Positions 1 through 8,589 are shown, counted from the first letter of the stretch. The stretch: 64,000 bases of DNA from Flavobacterium jejuense (GCF_006491595.2 NZ_VEVQ02000001.1:434001-498000); one strand, 5' to 3'. The notes: generated by a model from the sequence alone, not told the origin. A program made the numbers and translations.

Positions 1-448
1 TTAACTCTAAGATTTAACCGCAATCTTGTCACCCTGTAAGGGTCTCACTCGGGAAGTATTTTGCTTATGTACTACTTTTGACCAGATTACAGCTTAAAAA
101 ACACAAGCGGATTATCATTAGTCAAGAAAAATCCAAAACTATACATCTATTTTTAATCGCGTAGCGATATAATACTGGTTGCTAATTTAGTAGTTTGAGA
201 ACCTAATCCCTTTAGGGATGGTATTTGTATATCATCCCTAAAGGGATTTATTGAAACGTGTTAGGTTATCTCTTACCTATATTTTATCCCTAAAGGAATT
301 TAACTGTAAGAAATCCATCAGTAGTAATAGTAATGTTATTTATCCTTAGAGTATTAGGCATATTCATTGTGTTTCAACAATTACAACCATTTTTTTTGTA
401 AAAATAGAAGCAGATTATGATTAGAGGATAAATTGTTTAAAGTTGCTA
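1..448. other. Intergenic DNA with REP-like palindromes
   Basis: I find no credible gene here. The stretch holds several short palindromes: ACCCT-GTA-AGGGT near 30-42, ATCGC-GTA-GCGAT near 158-170, and the larger inverted repeat at 205-248 listed separately. A weaker third copy of the TCCCTAAAGG core lies near 287-297. This looks like a dispersed intergenic repeat of the kind common in flavobacterial genomes, which is an inference from the palindromes and from a related element near 6.5 kb. Confidence 0.5.
205..248. repeat. Perfect 16-bp inverted repeat with TCCCTAAAGGGA core
   Basis: Positions 205-220 (AATCCCTTTAGGGATG) and 233-248 (CATCCCTAAAGGGATT) are perfect reverse complements separated by 12 bases. 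Each arm is itself nearly palindromic, so the transcript could form one long hairpin or two small ones. A related element lies at 6468-6567. It is probably a REP-like or small mobile palindromic element rather than a simple terminator, because no gene ends nearby in an obvious way. Confidence 0.7.
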
Positions 449-1111
449 TTATTTATTTAGCTTAAATTTCGACTTTTCAAATGTGAATTTTTTAGTTTTG
501 GGAACTTCATAAGAAGTTAAAAATAAATTATCTGTTAAGGTGTCATTATCCACTAAGAGGTATATTCTAGACATATTTATCATTTTTTCATTATCGATAA
601 TTGTATCTCTTTCGACTTGTTGATATAAGATGCCTTGTAGTTTATTATTGTAGTAATTTTCATATTCAAATTCTATTGTGTTTTTGGATTTAGAACTCAA
701 ATAAACTAAATTAACACTATCTTTATTTTGAACACAATAACCAAATTGAAGTTCCCTACGGTTATTTTTATCTAATTTTAGATTTTCATATAAAGAATGT
801 AAAGTAATAACTCCTTTGTAGCTATTTTTTCTATTAGTTTTAGTAATCTTTAAATCATAATAAATACTTTCTAAAGTGTCAATTATATTCCCTTTTAAAT
901 ATTTATATTGATTGTATAAGGTGTCTTTTTCTTTTGTAATGTATATTTCGTAGTTTTCAGTTATAGAATCTGAAAAATTTAAATTTAGAAATTGTCTTTT
1001 GTACAGACCTTCATCACTTAATCGGTCAAATTGTTTTCTGTTTTTTTCATTCGTTTTTTCAACACAAGATGAAATAATAAATAGGATGAATATTGATATA
1101 TAAATTTTCAA
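449..1111 (-). CDS. Putative lipoprotein, unknown function
   Basis: A 220-residue protein with a short lipoprotein signal peptide: a hydrophobic stretch at residues 3-13 followed by SSC, with Cys16 as the predicted lipidated residue. The rest is hydrophilic, rich in Lys, Asn, Tyr and Asp, and probably beta-rich, with no motif I recognise. It is expected in the periplasm or at the outer membrane. It is the most downstream of three minus-strand genes of unknown function (449-2393), separated by about 130 bases from the next, so co-transcription is possible but not shown. The lipobox is seen directly; the location is inferred from the family of signals. Confidence 0.7.
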   Translation of the reverse strand: MKIYISIFILFIISSCVEKTNEKNRKQFDRLSDEGLYKRQFLNLNFSDSITENYEIYITKEKDTLYNQYKYLKGNIIDTLESIYYDLKITKTNRKNSYKGVITLHSLYENLKLDKNNRRELQFGYCVQNKDSVNLVYLSSKSKNTIEFEYENYYNNKLQGILYQQVERDTIIDNEKMINMSRIYLLVDNDTLTDNLFLTSYEVPKTKKFTFEKSKFKLNK

Positions 1112-1239
1112 GTTATTTTTTATTACGTTTTTTAAATTTCATTCAAAGATTTAGCGAATATACCTTTTTGTCTTAAGATTTTAAAAATTTCTCCAATTTC
1201 TTAAATAGGTGTTACAAAAAATACCATAAATTTAATGTT

Positions 1240-1806
1240 TTACTTCTTAAACCTTTTTTCGAATCTTGATTTTTTATAATTGTATCTAGTTTTATGCACA
1301 TAATATTTAAAGCGATATAAAAACAGATTCCATTCATATCGTATTCCTCCTAATTGCCAATTTACATCGAATTTCTTTTCTTCTTTGGCTGGCTTTCCAA
1401 TAGAACTTAAATATGGGGGAATAGCTACTTTACCATGCCACATGGGGTTATTGTCCTTAATGGTTTCGTAAAAATCTTTAGTATGAGAAGTTTTTAGAAA
1501 GTATTTAATCTCAATGATGGTTTTGTCTTTTGAGGCTTTGTAGATGTAGAAATTTATATCATAGAGATTATCATATAACAAAGCTAAGTCTTGAGTAATT
1601 TCTTGCAATGATTTAGGAGTTTTACCTTCATTAATTTTTTTTCTAATTTTATTTCCTTCAAACAAGTTCTTACCAATAGTTTCATCAATTTCGGATAAGA
1701 GATAAAAGCAATTTCTAGATATAGTGTTCCAACAAAGATCACTTGCCGTATTAATTAAACGAGAGGTTGCATCGGCTATTTTAGTTTCTAAAATTTCTTT
1801 ATTCAC
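1240..1806 (-). CDS. Hypothetical protein, likely cytoplasmic
   Basis: A 188-residue protein without a signal peptide or membrane segment. The N-terminal two thirds look mainly helical, and the C-terminus is strongly basic, ending in a run of Lys, Arg and Phe. I recognise no family. It lies only 17 bases downstream of the neighbouring lipoprotein gene on the same strand, so the two are probably co-transcribed. Its base composition resembles the surroundings. Confidence that it is a real gene is fair, because the reading frame is long for such AT-rich DNA and it sits in a compact same-strand arrangement. Confidence 0.6.
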   Translation of the reverse strand: MNKEILETKIADATSRLINTASDLCWNTISRNCFYLLSEIDETIGKNLFEGNKIRKKINEGKTPKSLQEITQDLALLYDNLYDINFYIYKASKDKTIIEIKYFLKTSHTKDFYETIKDNNPMWHGKVAIPPYLSSIGKPAKEEKKFDVNWQLGGIRYEWNLFLYRFKYYVHKTRYNYKKSRFEKRFKK

Positions 1807-1823
1807 GAGAGTTAATAGTAATG

Positions 1824-2393
1824 TTATTCAATATTAGAAATAATCATTTCATTAATAAGCTCATTTTCAAATTCTAATACGTTCCTTTTTTTACTATTGA
1901 TATAAGCTACAGATTGAATTTTTGGATACCCTTTAAAATAATAATCAAGATAATGAATTGAGATATTATCATTTGATTTAATGTCTTTCATACTGAAAAC
2001 CAAATTTAGTCTTTTAATAAAATTCTCAGAATTTGCAAGCTTACCTATTTCAGAAATATATTTTTCAGTTTTCTTTTCATAAGCTTTTCCTTTTTTCGAA
2101 TAGAGATCACCATCAAAAAATACTTCGTTTCCTTGTTTTCTAATTTCACCTTCAATGGTATCTAAATATTCAAAATAGTCTTTAGATAAACTATCACAGG
2201 TTTTAATTTTATGGAATTCTTTTAAACTTTTTGTCTCATCTAGTTTAAGTATAATATTATCAAGTAAACTTTTGTTGTAAGTATTGTTTTCTGCAATATG
2301 TTGTTCATAGGTTACCTCATATTTTTTTTCTAAACTCATTTCAGAATTACAAGAGATAATTAGAAAAGGTAGTAATAAAAAAAGTTTTTTCAT
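1824..2393 (-). CDS. Putative lipoprotein, unknown function
   Basis: I place the start at the ATG complementary to 2391-2393, which gives the compact lipoprotein signal MKKLFLLLPFLIISC (Cys15). An in-frame ATG five codons upstream would put extra residues before the Lys-Lys pair and is less likely. The mature part is about 175 residues, charged and Lys/Glu-rich, probably helical in its first half. No known domain is recognised. It is the first gene of the small minus-strand group at 449-2393. The 512 bases upstream contain a striking phased repeat array. Confidence 0.65.
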   Translation of the reverse strand: MKKLFLLLPFLIISCNSEMSLEKKYEVTYEQHIAENNTYNKSLLDNIILKLDETKSLKEFHKIKTCDSLSKDYFEYLDTIEGEIRKQGNEVFFDGDLYSKKGKAYEKKTEKYISEIGKLANSENFIKRLNLVFSMKDIKSNDNISIHYLDYYFKGYPKIQSVAYINSKKRNVLEFENELINEMIISNIE

Positions 2394-2906
2394 AGGGACT
2401 ATTAGCAAAAGTAATTTAGATTATAACTAATTATAAAGTAAATATACCTTTTTACTCTTTAGTTTAAAAATAATGTTATATGCGTGTTCCAAAAAATTTC
2501 ATTTCTAGTTAAAAAAGTATAAAAACCTAAAATTTTAAGTCCTAGACCTAAAGTTTTAAGTCTGGGACTGGTCTTTTTACCTCGGAGACTCAAAATTTTA
2601 CGTCCATAAGGGTAAAATTTTACGTCTACCAACGTAAAATTTTATGTCCGGAACTTAAAATTTTAAGTCCTAGACATAAAATTTTAGGTTACCCAACGTA
2701 AAAGTTTAGGTTAAAGACCTAAAACGACCACTTCAAGACCTAAAAATAGGAGTATTATTTTGATGGAATGGCTGTCAAGAAATAAAAAACGTCATATTTA
2801 GCCCTGATAGGAACGGCATCCTTTGCTTTTTCTTTTAAAAAGCAAAGATATAGTGGATAGCAGGTGGGATTTTCAACTGAAGACCTTGGTTTCTGCTCCT
2901 AAACAT
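2394..2906. other. Intergenic DNA carrying a phased repeat array
   Basis: No gene is apparent. The stretch holds the 21/22-bp repeat array at 2526-2750, which is listed separately. The remainder (2751-2906) is plain AT-rich DNA next to the end of hemN. Confidence 0.6.
2526..2750. repeat. Array of palindromic TAAAATTTTA boxes every 21-22 bp
   Basis: Cores begin at 2528, 2549, 2591, 2613, 2635, 2656, 2677, 2699, 2720 and 2741. The steps are 21, 42, 22, 22, 21, 21, 22, 21 and 21, so a decayed unit sits at about 2570 (GGTCTTTTTA). Five cores are the perfect palindrome TAAAATTTTA, and the others degenerate, mostly towards the right-hand end. Linkers often read GTCC-x-GAC, a second small palindrome. 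The mixed 21/22 spacing excludes a coding repeat and matches two helical turns. Linkers are far too short for CRISPR spacers. Confidence 0.8.
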
Positions 2907-4265
2907 CTAAATCGTCATTGAAAACAACTGTGTTTGTGGTGCTTTCCGTATCAATCGTAAGTCGAATGCCATGCAAATGTTTCTTACGAAGGGCTTTCCT
3001 TTTTCGGTTACGAATAGGGTTTGGTCTTTTATGAGTAGTAAACCGTCTTTTTCCATTTCGGCCAAATTAGGTAGAATGGTTTCTATTTCTGGGAAATAAG
3101 TGGTTTTGTCTTTCCACGAGGTTTGAAATTGGCACATTAGATTCAAAATGTGTTTTCTGATGATTAAATCTTCTTCATTTAGAATATGTCCTCTGAAAAT
3201 GGGTAATTCGTCAAGATCTAATTTGTCATAATAGGCTTCGATTGTTTTCTCATTCTGTGCAAAAGCATTCCAAGAATCGCTAATAGAAGAGACTCCTAAG
3301 CCAATCATAACTTCTGTTTTGGATGCCGTATATCCCATGAAATTGCGATGAAGCGTTCCGTTTTCAAAAGCTTGAGTCATGCTATCGTTCTTTAAGGCAA
3401 AATGATCCATTCCAATTTCTACATAATTACGTTTTAAGAGTTCCAATTTCCCTTGTTCGTATAATTCTCTTTTGACAGTATCTTTGGGTAAATCCTCATC
3501 TTTAAAGCCTCTTTGACCGTTTCCTTTTATCCAAGGTACGTGTGCATAACTGTAAAATGCTAATCGATCAGGTTGTAAGGAATTGGTTTTGGCAATAGTA
3601 TCTAAAACATCCTCTAAAGTTTGAAATGGCAATCCAAAAATTAAATCGTGACCTATAGAAGTATAGCCAATTTCCCTTGCCCAAAACGTAACTTTTGCCA
3701 CATTATGAAACGATTGCTTTCTGTGAATAGCATTTTGTACTTTTTCTGAGTAATCTTGCACACCATAACTCACTCTTCGAAAGCCTAAATCATATAGCGT
3801 TTGTAAATGTTCGTAAGTAGTATTATTTGGATGTCCTTCAAAACTGAATTCGTACTCCTGTGCTTTATCTGCATTGATGAAAAGTCCGTTTATAAGAGTT
3901 GTTAAATGTGCTGGTGAAAAGAAAGTGGGTGTACCACCTCCTAAATGGATTTCTTTGATTCTTGGTCGTTGAGGTAATAATTCGCAATATAAATCCCATT
4001 CTTTCAAAACCGCTTTTATGTACGGATTTTCCACATCATGTCGTTTGGTAATACGTTTGTTACAACCACAAAACGTGCATAAACTTTCGCAAAAAGGCAA
4101 GTGAATGTATAAGCTAATACCTTCTGTTGTATTAGAAGCTTCAAAAGATTGTACAAGGGCTGCTTTCCATTTGTTTACCGAAAATAAATCTTCTTCCCAA
4201 TAAGGAACAGTGGGATAACTCGTATATCTTGGTCCTGGAACATTATATTTTTGAATTAAACTCAT
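2907..4265 (-). CDS. hemN: Oxygen-independent coproporphyrinogen III oxidase (HemN)
   Basis: A radical SAM enzyme that oxidatively decarboxylates coproporphyrinogen III to protoporphyrinogen IX for heme synthesis when oxygen is low. The start is taken at the ATG complementary to 4263-4265, because the family N-terminus with the PRYTSYP motif follows directly; an upstream ATG would add six residues. The [4Fe-4S] ligands are visible as Cys59, Cys63 and Cys66, with the HemN-specific fourth Cys68 in CESLCTFCGC. The GGGTPTF motif and a HemN C-terminal domain follow. Its length of about 452 residues is normal. It stands alone, with no heme neighbours in view. Identification is by motifs and is strong. 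Confidence 0.95.
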   Translation of the reverse strand: MSLIQKYNVPGPRYTSYPTVPYWEEDLFSVNKWKAALVQSFEASNTTEGISLYIHLPFCESLCTFCGCNKRITKRHDVENPYIKAVLKEWDLYCELLPQRPRIKEIHLGGGTPTFFSPAHLTTLINGLFINADKAQEYEFSFEGHPNNTTYEHLQTLYDLGFRRVSYGVQDYSEKVQNAIHRKQSFHNVAKVTFWAREIGYTSIGHDLIFGLPFQTLEDVLDTIAKTNSLQPDRLAFYSYAHVPWIKGNGQRGFKDEDLPKDTVKRELYEQGKLELLKRNYVEIGMDHFALKNDSMTQAFENGTLHRNFMGYTASKTEVMIGLGVSSISDSWNAFAQNEKTIEAYYDKLDLDELPIFRGHILNEEDLIIRKHILNLMCQFQTSWKDKTTYFPEIETILPNLAEMEKDGLLLIKDQTLFVTEKGKPFVRNICMAFDLRLIRKAPQTQLFSMTI

Positions 4266-4514
4266 GTTTGAAAATTTATTCAAAAATAGGGATAGTAGTT
4301 AGGGTTAAAAATGATAATTATCATGTAAAGGTTGATAGTCGAAAGTGAAAAGCTGAAAGTGTTTTTTTGATGGGTTAGTTATTTGGATTTTAGATTGTTA
4401 AATGTTATTTATCTCTTTTTGTGGAGTTGGGAAGCTAAACTACTATTTAAAGTCGAATTTGTATTACTCTCTTAAACCAGAAAAGGATGCAACTGGTAGT
4501 TTTAAAATAAGTTG

Positions 4515-4522
4515 TAAATTTG
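4515..4522 (+). promoter_or_regulatory. Candidate -7 promoter box TAAATTTG
   Basis: TAAATTTG fits the Bacteroidetes TAnnTTTG consensus and lies 19 bases before the ATG at 4542. I see no clear -33 TTG at the usual distance, so this is a weak prediction. Confidence 0.4.
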
Positions 4523-4541
4523 CCCTTCAATTAGTTATACA

Positions 4542-5618
4542 ATGAGAAAAATAGTACTTTTTACCTTCCTAATTTCATTATTTTCTTGTAAAGAACAAAA
4601 GGTGAACCAAGATATAAAACCAATACAAGCCAAATTGCCAACTAAATCATTTACTAATGTACAACTACGAGAAATTCATAGTGACGCTATTAGTATAAGA
4701 GCAATTGTATTAGATAGTAACCAATTGTGGTTTGCAGGAAGTAATGGAAAATATGGAGCTATTGATTTGATGACTCAAAAAATGTTTAGAGGTAGAATAG
4801 CCAAAGATACTTTGCATCCTGAATTTAGGAGTATTGCTAAAACTAAAGATGCCGTTTTTGTATTGAGCGTGGCTAATCCTGCGTTGTTGTATCGTATTTC
4901 TAATGATAAAAAGGTCGTGCAATTGGTTTATGAAGAAAAAAACGAAAAAGTATTTTACGATAGCATGCAATTTTTAGACGATAGTTTTGGAGTAGCCATG
5001 GGTGACCCAATATCGGATTGTTTGAATATAATTACTACGACTGATGGTGGAAATACGTGGCAAAAAATACCTTGTGAAAAATTACCTAAAGCAGGAGAGG
5101 GAGAAGCCGCTTTTGCAGCTAGCAATACCAATGTAATGCTACGAAACAACAAAATAATTATTGTTTCAGGAGGAAAAAAAGCACGCTGTTTTGTGAGTGA
5201 AGACAAAGGCAACACTTGGAATGTATATGAAACTCCCATAGTACAAGGTAAAACCATGACTGGTATTTTTACAGCCGATTTCTACGATGAAAACATAGGT
5301 TTTATTGCTGGTGGTGATTATGAAAAACAAGAAGACAATAGCAACAACAAAGCCATTACAAACGACGGTGGCAAAACTTGGCAATTGGTAGGACAAAATA
5401 CGGGTTTTGGATATGCTTCTTGTGTGCAATTTGTTCCAAACACCAAAGGAAAAGCATTAGTTTGCCTAGGAGGAACAGGTTTGCATTATTCAAGTGATAG
5501 TGGAAAAACTTGGAAAAAAATGCTTGACGATAAAGATTTATATACGCTTCGTTTTCAAAATGATTCAGTTGCCTATGCAGCTGGGAAGAATAAAATTGTA
5601 AAACTTAGTTTTCAGTAG
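4542..5618 (+). CDS. Asp-box (BNR/Ycf48-like) beta-propeller lipoprotein
   Basis: A 358-residue lipoprotein (lipobox LFSC, Cys16) containing at least four Asp-box motifs of the form S/T-x-D-x-G-x-T-W: TTDGGNTW, SEDKGNTW, TNDGGKTW and SSDSGKTW. These mark a six- or seven-bladed propeller like sialidases and the photosystem assembly factor Ycf48. Flavobacterial relatives are often labelled oxidoreductase without evidence. It is predicted on the outer membrane or in the periplasm; the ligand or partner is unknown. It is monocistronic and converges with the coiled-coil protein gene, with only four bases between the two stop codons. The fold assignment is firm, the function open. Confidence 0.8.
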   Translation: MRKIVLFTFLISLFSCKEQKVNQDIKPIQAKLPTKSFTNVQLREIHSDAISIRAIVLDSNQLWFAGSNGKYGAIDLMTQKMFRGRIAKDTLHPEFRSIAKTKDAVFVLSVANPALLYRISNDKKVVQLVYEEKNEKVFYDSMQFLDDSFGVAMGDPISDCLNIITTTDGGNTWQKIPCEKLPKAGEGEAAFAASNTNVMLRNNKIIIVSGGKKARCFVSEDKGNTWNVYETPIVQGKTMTGIFTADFYDENIGFIAGGDYEKQEDNSNNKAITNDGGKTWQLVGQNTGFGYASCVQFVPNTKGKALVCLGGTGLHYSSDSGKTWKKMLDDKDLYTLRFQNDSVAYAAGKNKIVKLSFQ

Positions 5619-5622
5619 TTTT

Positions 5623-6288
5623 TTATTTTAACAGCTTTTTTCTCTTTTTAATTTCATCGAGTTTCTTTTGTTGTTTTACAACTTTTACTCTATTAGTGTC
5701 TAACTTTTGCTTTAATTCTAGTATCTCTTTTTCTTTATCAGCAATTTCGTCTTTTGCTTTTTCGATGACTTTATAGGCATCATCTTTATCATCTTCCAAA
5801 CCTTTTTGGTCGTCTAGAAGGTCTTCCAATTGGTCTTTTTCTTCCTCTAAAACATCATTAATTCTAATTTTAGAAGCATAAATAGCAATTTTAGTTACGA
5901 TTTCTTCTGCAGCAGCAAATTGTTTAGGATTTGCATTTGACTCTAAAAATGAACCTCCTAAATTGAAGAAAGCTGTATATCTAATTCCTTTACCTACTTC
6001 TTCAATAAGTTGGTGCATAGTAATAGGTTTGCTATTAATTTCTTTAATAATTGCATTTTCAATATAGGTTTCATTGCTTCTTCTAACGCGTTCTTCGTCA
6101 CCCTTGTACTTTTTAGTAATTTCTTTAATTGCATCTTCAACATCGTCTTCTGAAACGGATGGAATGAATATTTCGATACCCGTTTGCGTTCCTTTACTCA
6201 TCTTTATTTTAACTTCTTTGGTTTCTAAAGATTGTGAGAAAACTAGTATTGGTAACAGGATAAGTAATAATAAAGTAATTTTTTTCAT
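5623..6288 (-). CDS. Secreted protein with C-terminal coiled coil
   Basis: A 221-residue protein with a clear Sec signal peptide (MKKITLLLLILLPILVFSQ, cleavage near residue 19). Residues of about 25-145 form a mixed domain of unknown type. From about residue 147 to the end there is an uninterrupted charged heptad-like stretch rich in Glu, Asp, Lys and Leu, typical of a coiled coil. It is expected to be periplasmic. I do not recognise the family, and nothing in the neighbours suggests a role. The stop codon is only four bases from the converging Asp-box gene. Confidence 0.65.
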   Translation of the reverse strand: MKKITLLLLILLPILVFSQSLETKEVKIKMSKGTQTGIEIFIPSVSEDDVEDAIKEITKKYKGDEERVRRSNETYIENAIIKEINSKPITMHQLIEEVGKGIRYTAFFNLGGSFLESNANPKQFAAAEEIVTKIAIYASKIRINDVLEEEKDQLEDLLDDQKGLEDDKDDAYKVIEKAKDEIADKEKEILELKQKLDTNRVKVVKQQKKLDEIKKRKKLLK

Positions 6289-6591
6289 GGCTTGTTTTTT
6301 TATATCTTATAAGATACAATTTTTAATCTAGAATTACTACTAATAAATGTGATATTAAATCTTAATTTAAGTAATTTTAATATATAGGTTTTCATAACGA
6401 ATTTGTGGTGTATAATGTAGGAAAGAATGAGTAGTAGACCAGTAATTTTTCTCTAGTGAATTAAGTTAATCCTGTTAGGGATGTGATTCTAATCAACATC
6501 ATATTAAAAAGTAAAGAAATGAATTTATTTGTTGATTTTAAATCATTATTTCATCCCTAAAGAGATTAAAAAAAATATTGAGTGTTTATTA
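6289..6591. other. Intergenic DNA with second palindromic element
   Basis: No gene is visible. Positions 6468-6483 (AATCCTGTTAGGGATG) and 6552-6567 (CATCCCTAAAGAGATT) form an imperfect inverted repeat matching 13 of 16 bases. It has the same arm sequences as the element at 205-248, but a 68-base central part. The promoter of the coiled-coil protein gene presumably lies near 6290-6360, but I cannot pin it down. Confidence 0.5.
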
Positions 6592-7008
6592 TCAACGTGT
6601 ACCACATAAAAATTTATAATGTATTCGTAAAAACTTACCTCTTTCATTCACATTATTAAATGGACTTTCACCATAATCAACTTCTACGATTATAGAAGTA
6701 TCTGATGTAATTTTATGTGTGAGTGTTTTTGGCACACTTCTCATACCAAATACCTTTAAAGTAATAGTATCATTTTTTATTTTTTCAGAGCAAATAAGTG
6801 TCTCTGCAAAACCTTCAAAGTTACCAGAAGCAAAGCCAATGGTTTCATTATCAGAAATTATTTCAATAAATGTACCACCAATATTGTGACGTGTTGTTTT
6901 TTCAACAATGTTACATTTTAGGGTGTACATTTTTGATTTACAATCTTCTTGAGAAAAGTTCAATTGGAAAACAAATAATAGGAGCAATAGGTTGATTTCT
7001 TTAATCAT
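6592..7008 (-). CDS. Small secreted protein, possible carboxypeptidase-like fold
   Basis: A 138-residue protein with a signal peptide (hydrophobic residues 6-17, cleavage after about NFSQ) and two or three Cys in the mature part. The segment from about residue 26 to 95 alternates hydrophobic and polar residues, includes a GGTFIEI stretch, and resembles the carboxypeptidase-regulatory-like beta-sandwich common in Bacteroidetes surface proteins. That similarity is weak and by eye only. It is probably exported to the periplasm. It is a single gene with 60 bases to the end of the Spy-like gene upstream on the same strand; function unknown. Confidence 0.55.
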   Translation of the reverse strand: MIKEINLLLLLFVFQLNFSQEDCKSKMYTLKCNIVEKTTRHNIGGTFIEIISDNETIGFASGNFEGFAETLICSEKIKNDTITLKVFGMRSVPKTLTHKITSDTSIIVEVDYGESPFNNVNERGKFLRIHYKFLCGTR

Positions 7009-7068
7009 GAATATGAATAAAAGCCATCAATAGTTATACCAAAAAAAGCACCTTACAGTGCTTTTCTT

Positions 7069-7512
7069 TTAATTTTTTCTACCTCTAAACTCTCTTAAAA
7101 GTTTTCTATTAAATTCGTCTTCAGCTTTTTTTAGTTTGATTACTTTTTTTGGAGGTAAAACGGTTAGTAAATCTTTTAAAAATTTCTTTTTTAGATGGTG
7201 CATTTCGTCTTCATAGGTTTCCATTTTGGTAATCAATTCTAAAGCTTCTTTTTCAGTAAGTTGGTCAATACCTCCTTCTTCAAAACGCTTTATAACTGCT
7301 TTCATTTTATTATGCTTTATTTCAAATTGTTTGTCGTCAAACGCATTGTAAACAGGCCAAAATTTTTGAGCTTCCTCACTTGTTAAATTTAATTGTTCTG
7401 TTATGTAAGCAACTTTTAGGGCTTTAATTTTTTCTTTCTTTTCTTTCATTCCGCCTTGAGCAAATGAAAAACTAACTATCAAAAGTAGTAATAGGGTTAT
7501 TTTTTTTCTCAT
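7069..7512 (-). CDS. Spy/CpxP-like periplasmic helical protein
   Basis: A 147-residue secreted protein (signal to about residue 19, SFAQ) that is highly charged and helical afterwards. The LNLTSEEAQKFWPVYNAF segment near residues 41-58 is a variant of the LTxxQ motif of Spy/CpxP chaperone-like proteins, and in Flavobacteria such proteins commonly follow an ECF sigma factor. It may act as a periplasmic chaperone or stress sensor. It starts two bases after the stop codon of the membrane protein gene, so the three genes from 8492 down to 7069 form one operon. The role is inferred from family and context. Confidence 0.7.
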   Translation of the reverse strand: MRKKITLLLLLIVSFSFAQGGMKEKKEKIKALKVAYITEQLNLTSEEAQKFWPVYNAFDDKQFEIKHNKMKAVIKRFEEGGIDQLTEKEALELITKMETYEDEMHHLKKKFLKDLLTVLPPKKVIKLKKAEDEFNRKLLREFRGRKN

Positions 7513-7514
7513 AA

Positions 7515-7919
7515 TTATTGATTTAAATAGTAGTCAATATTTTGTGTATCTAATAAATAAGCTTCTACAGCATCGTCATTTAAGGATAAATCGTTTTCTA
7601 AGGCTTTTATATCTTCAATGCTTACTTTATCTATAATGTCATAAGTGGAATATTCACTTACTAAATAGGTTTCTAATGTTGTGGTCTCAATGGTATTAGT
7701 TTTAGCCATGTTAAAATAAATAGGAATCGCTATCATTACTAATAGAACAGCAGCAATACTTGAGATCCAAATTTGTTTTTTATGAAACAAAGAAACAACT
7801 TTTACCTCTTTTTTAGGCAATTGTTCCATCATTTTGGCTTCAAATTGCTCAAAATAATTATCTGGAATTTGAAATCCAGGCTTTATTTTGGGTTGAGTAT
7901 CTAAGTTAAAATCTTTCAT
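7515..7919 (-). CDS. Single-pass membrane protein, probable anti-sigma factor
   Basis: A 134-residue protein with a cytoplasmic N-terminal part of about 48 residues, one transmembrane helix around residues 50-70 (WISSIAAVLLVMIAIPIYF) and a periplasmic tail. This topology and its place directly after an ECF sigma factor gene suggest an anti-sigma factor that holds the sigma factor at the membrane. The N-terminus lacks the HxxxCxxC zinc motif of ZAS anti-sigma factors, so this is a positional inference only. The gap to the sigma gene is 30 bases and to the Spy-like gene two bases. Confidence 0.65.
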   Translation of the reverse strand: MKDFNLDTQPKIKPGFQIPDNYFEQFEAKMMEQLPKKEVKVVSLFHKKQIWISSIAAVLLVMIAIPIYFNMAKTNTIETTTLETYLVSEYSTYDIIDKVSIEDIKALENDLSLNDDAVEAYLLDTQNIDYYLNQ

Positions 7920-7949
7920 ATCTATAAGACTGTATTTTGTATAAATGGT

Positions 7950-8492
7950 TTAATTTGTTTTTAAATATTCTTCTATTTTCTTGACTGCCAAATGATAACT
8001 GGCTTTCAAAGCACCTACTGATGTGTTTACTATATTAGAGATTTCTTCATATTTTAATTCTTCAAAATATTTCATTTTAAAGACTAATTGTTGTTTTTCA
8101 GGCAAAACGGCAATGGCCTTTTGTAATTTTAATTGGATTTCGTCTCCATCAAAAAAAACATCACTTTCTAATTTATTGATAGCTTTTTGCTGGACTTCTT
8201 CATTACTTATTCCTGTTTTCCTAGCTTTTTGCTGTAAAAAAGTCAAAGCTTCGTTGGTAGCAATGCGATAAATCCAAGAAAATAACTTGCTTTCTCCTTT
8301 AAACTTAGATAAGTTTTGAAATATTTTCAGAAATGTATTTTGCAAAACATCATCGGTATCATCGTGATTTAAAACAATATTTCGGATATGATTGTATAAC
8401 GGTTTTTGGTATAATTGCAACAACTCTCGAAAAGCCATTTGCTGGGTTTTCGGGTTTAATAATTGTTCAATAAATACTTTTTCGTCTTGCAA
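7950..8492 (-). CDS. ECF-type RNA polymerase sigma factor
   Basis: A 180-residue sigma-70 family factor of the extracytoplasmic function group. Region 2 is visible around residues 23-95, including DDVLQNTFLKIF and the FSWIYRIATNEALTFL stretch that binds the -10 element. Region 4 follows at about 125-175 with LPEKQQLVFKMKY and the helix-turn-helix YEEISNIVNTSVGALKASYHLA. Length and order are typical. It heads the operon sigma / membrane protein / Spy-like protein, which fits an envelope stress response in which the second gene restrains the sigma factor. Autoregulation is likely but not shown. Confidence 0.92.
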   Translation of the reverse strand: MQDEKVFIEQLLNPKTQQMAFRELLQLYQKPLYNHIRNIVLNHDDTDDVLQNTFLKIFQNLSKFKGESKLFSWIYRIATNEALTFLQQKARKTGISNEEVQQKAINKLESDVFFDGDEIQLKLQKAIAVLPEKQQLVFKMKYFEELKYEEISNIVNTSVGALKASYHLAVKKIEEYLKTN

Positions 8493-8569
8493 TTTTAAAT
8501 TGTATTTACAGGTTAGACTAAAGGTAATTAAAAAGGTTTAATTGGTAGCCAAAGAAAATTTTAAATACT

Positions 8570-8577
8570 ATTTTTGT
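8570..8577 (+). promoter_or_regulatory. Candidate -7 promoter box TATTTTTG
   Basis: TATTTTTG matches TAnnTTTG and ends 12 bases before the ATG at 8590. The same TATTTTTG form occurs before both LRR genes. No convincing -33 box is seen at the normal spacing. Confidence 0.4.
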
Positions 8578-8589
8578 AAAAAAAGAACT

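Noticed and set aside
2526..2750. Possible CRISPR array
   Set aside because: Repeat units are only 21-22 bases with linkers of about 11 bases, the repeats degenerate along the array, and there are no cas genes. It is reported as a phased palindrome array instead.
4710..5429. Several open frames on the minus strand inside the Asp-box lipoprotein gene
   Set aside because: They overlap a well-supported plus-strand gene with Asp-box motifs, have no domain features, and look like reverse-strand shadows.
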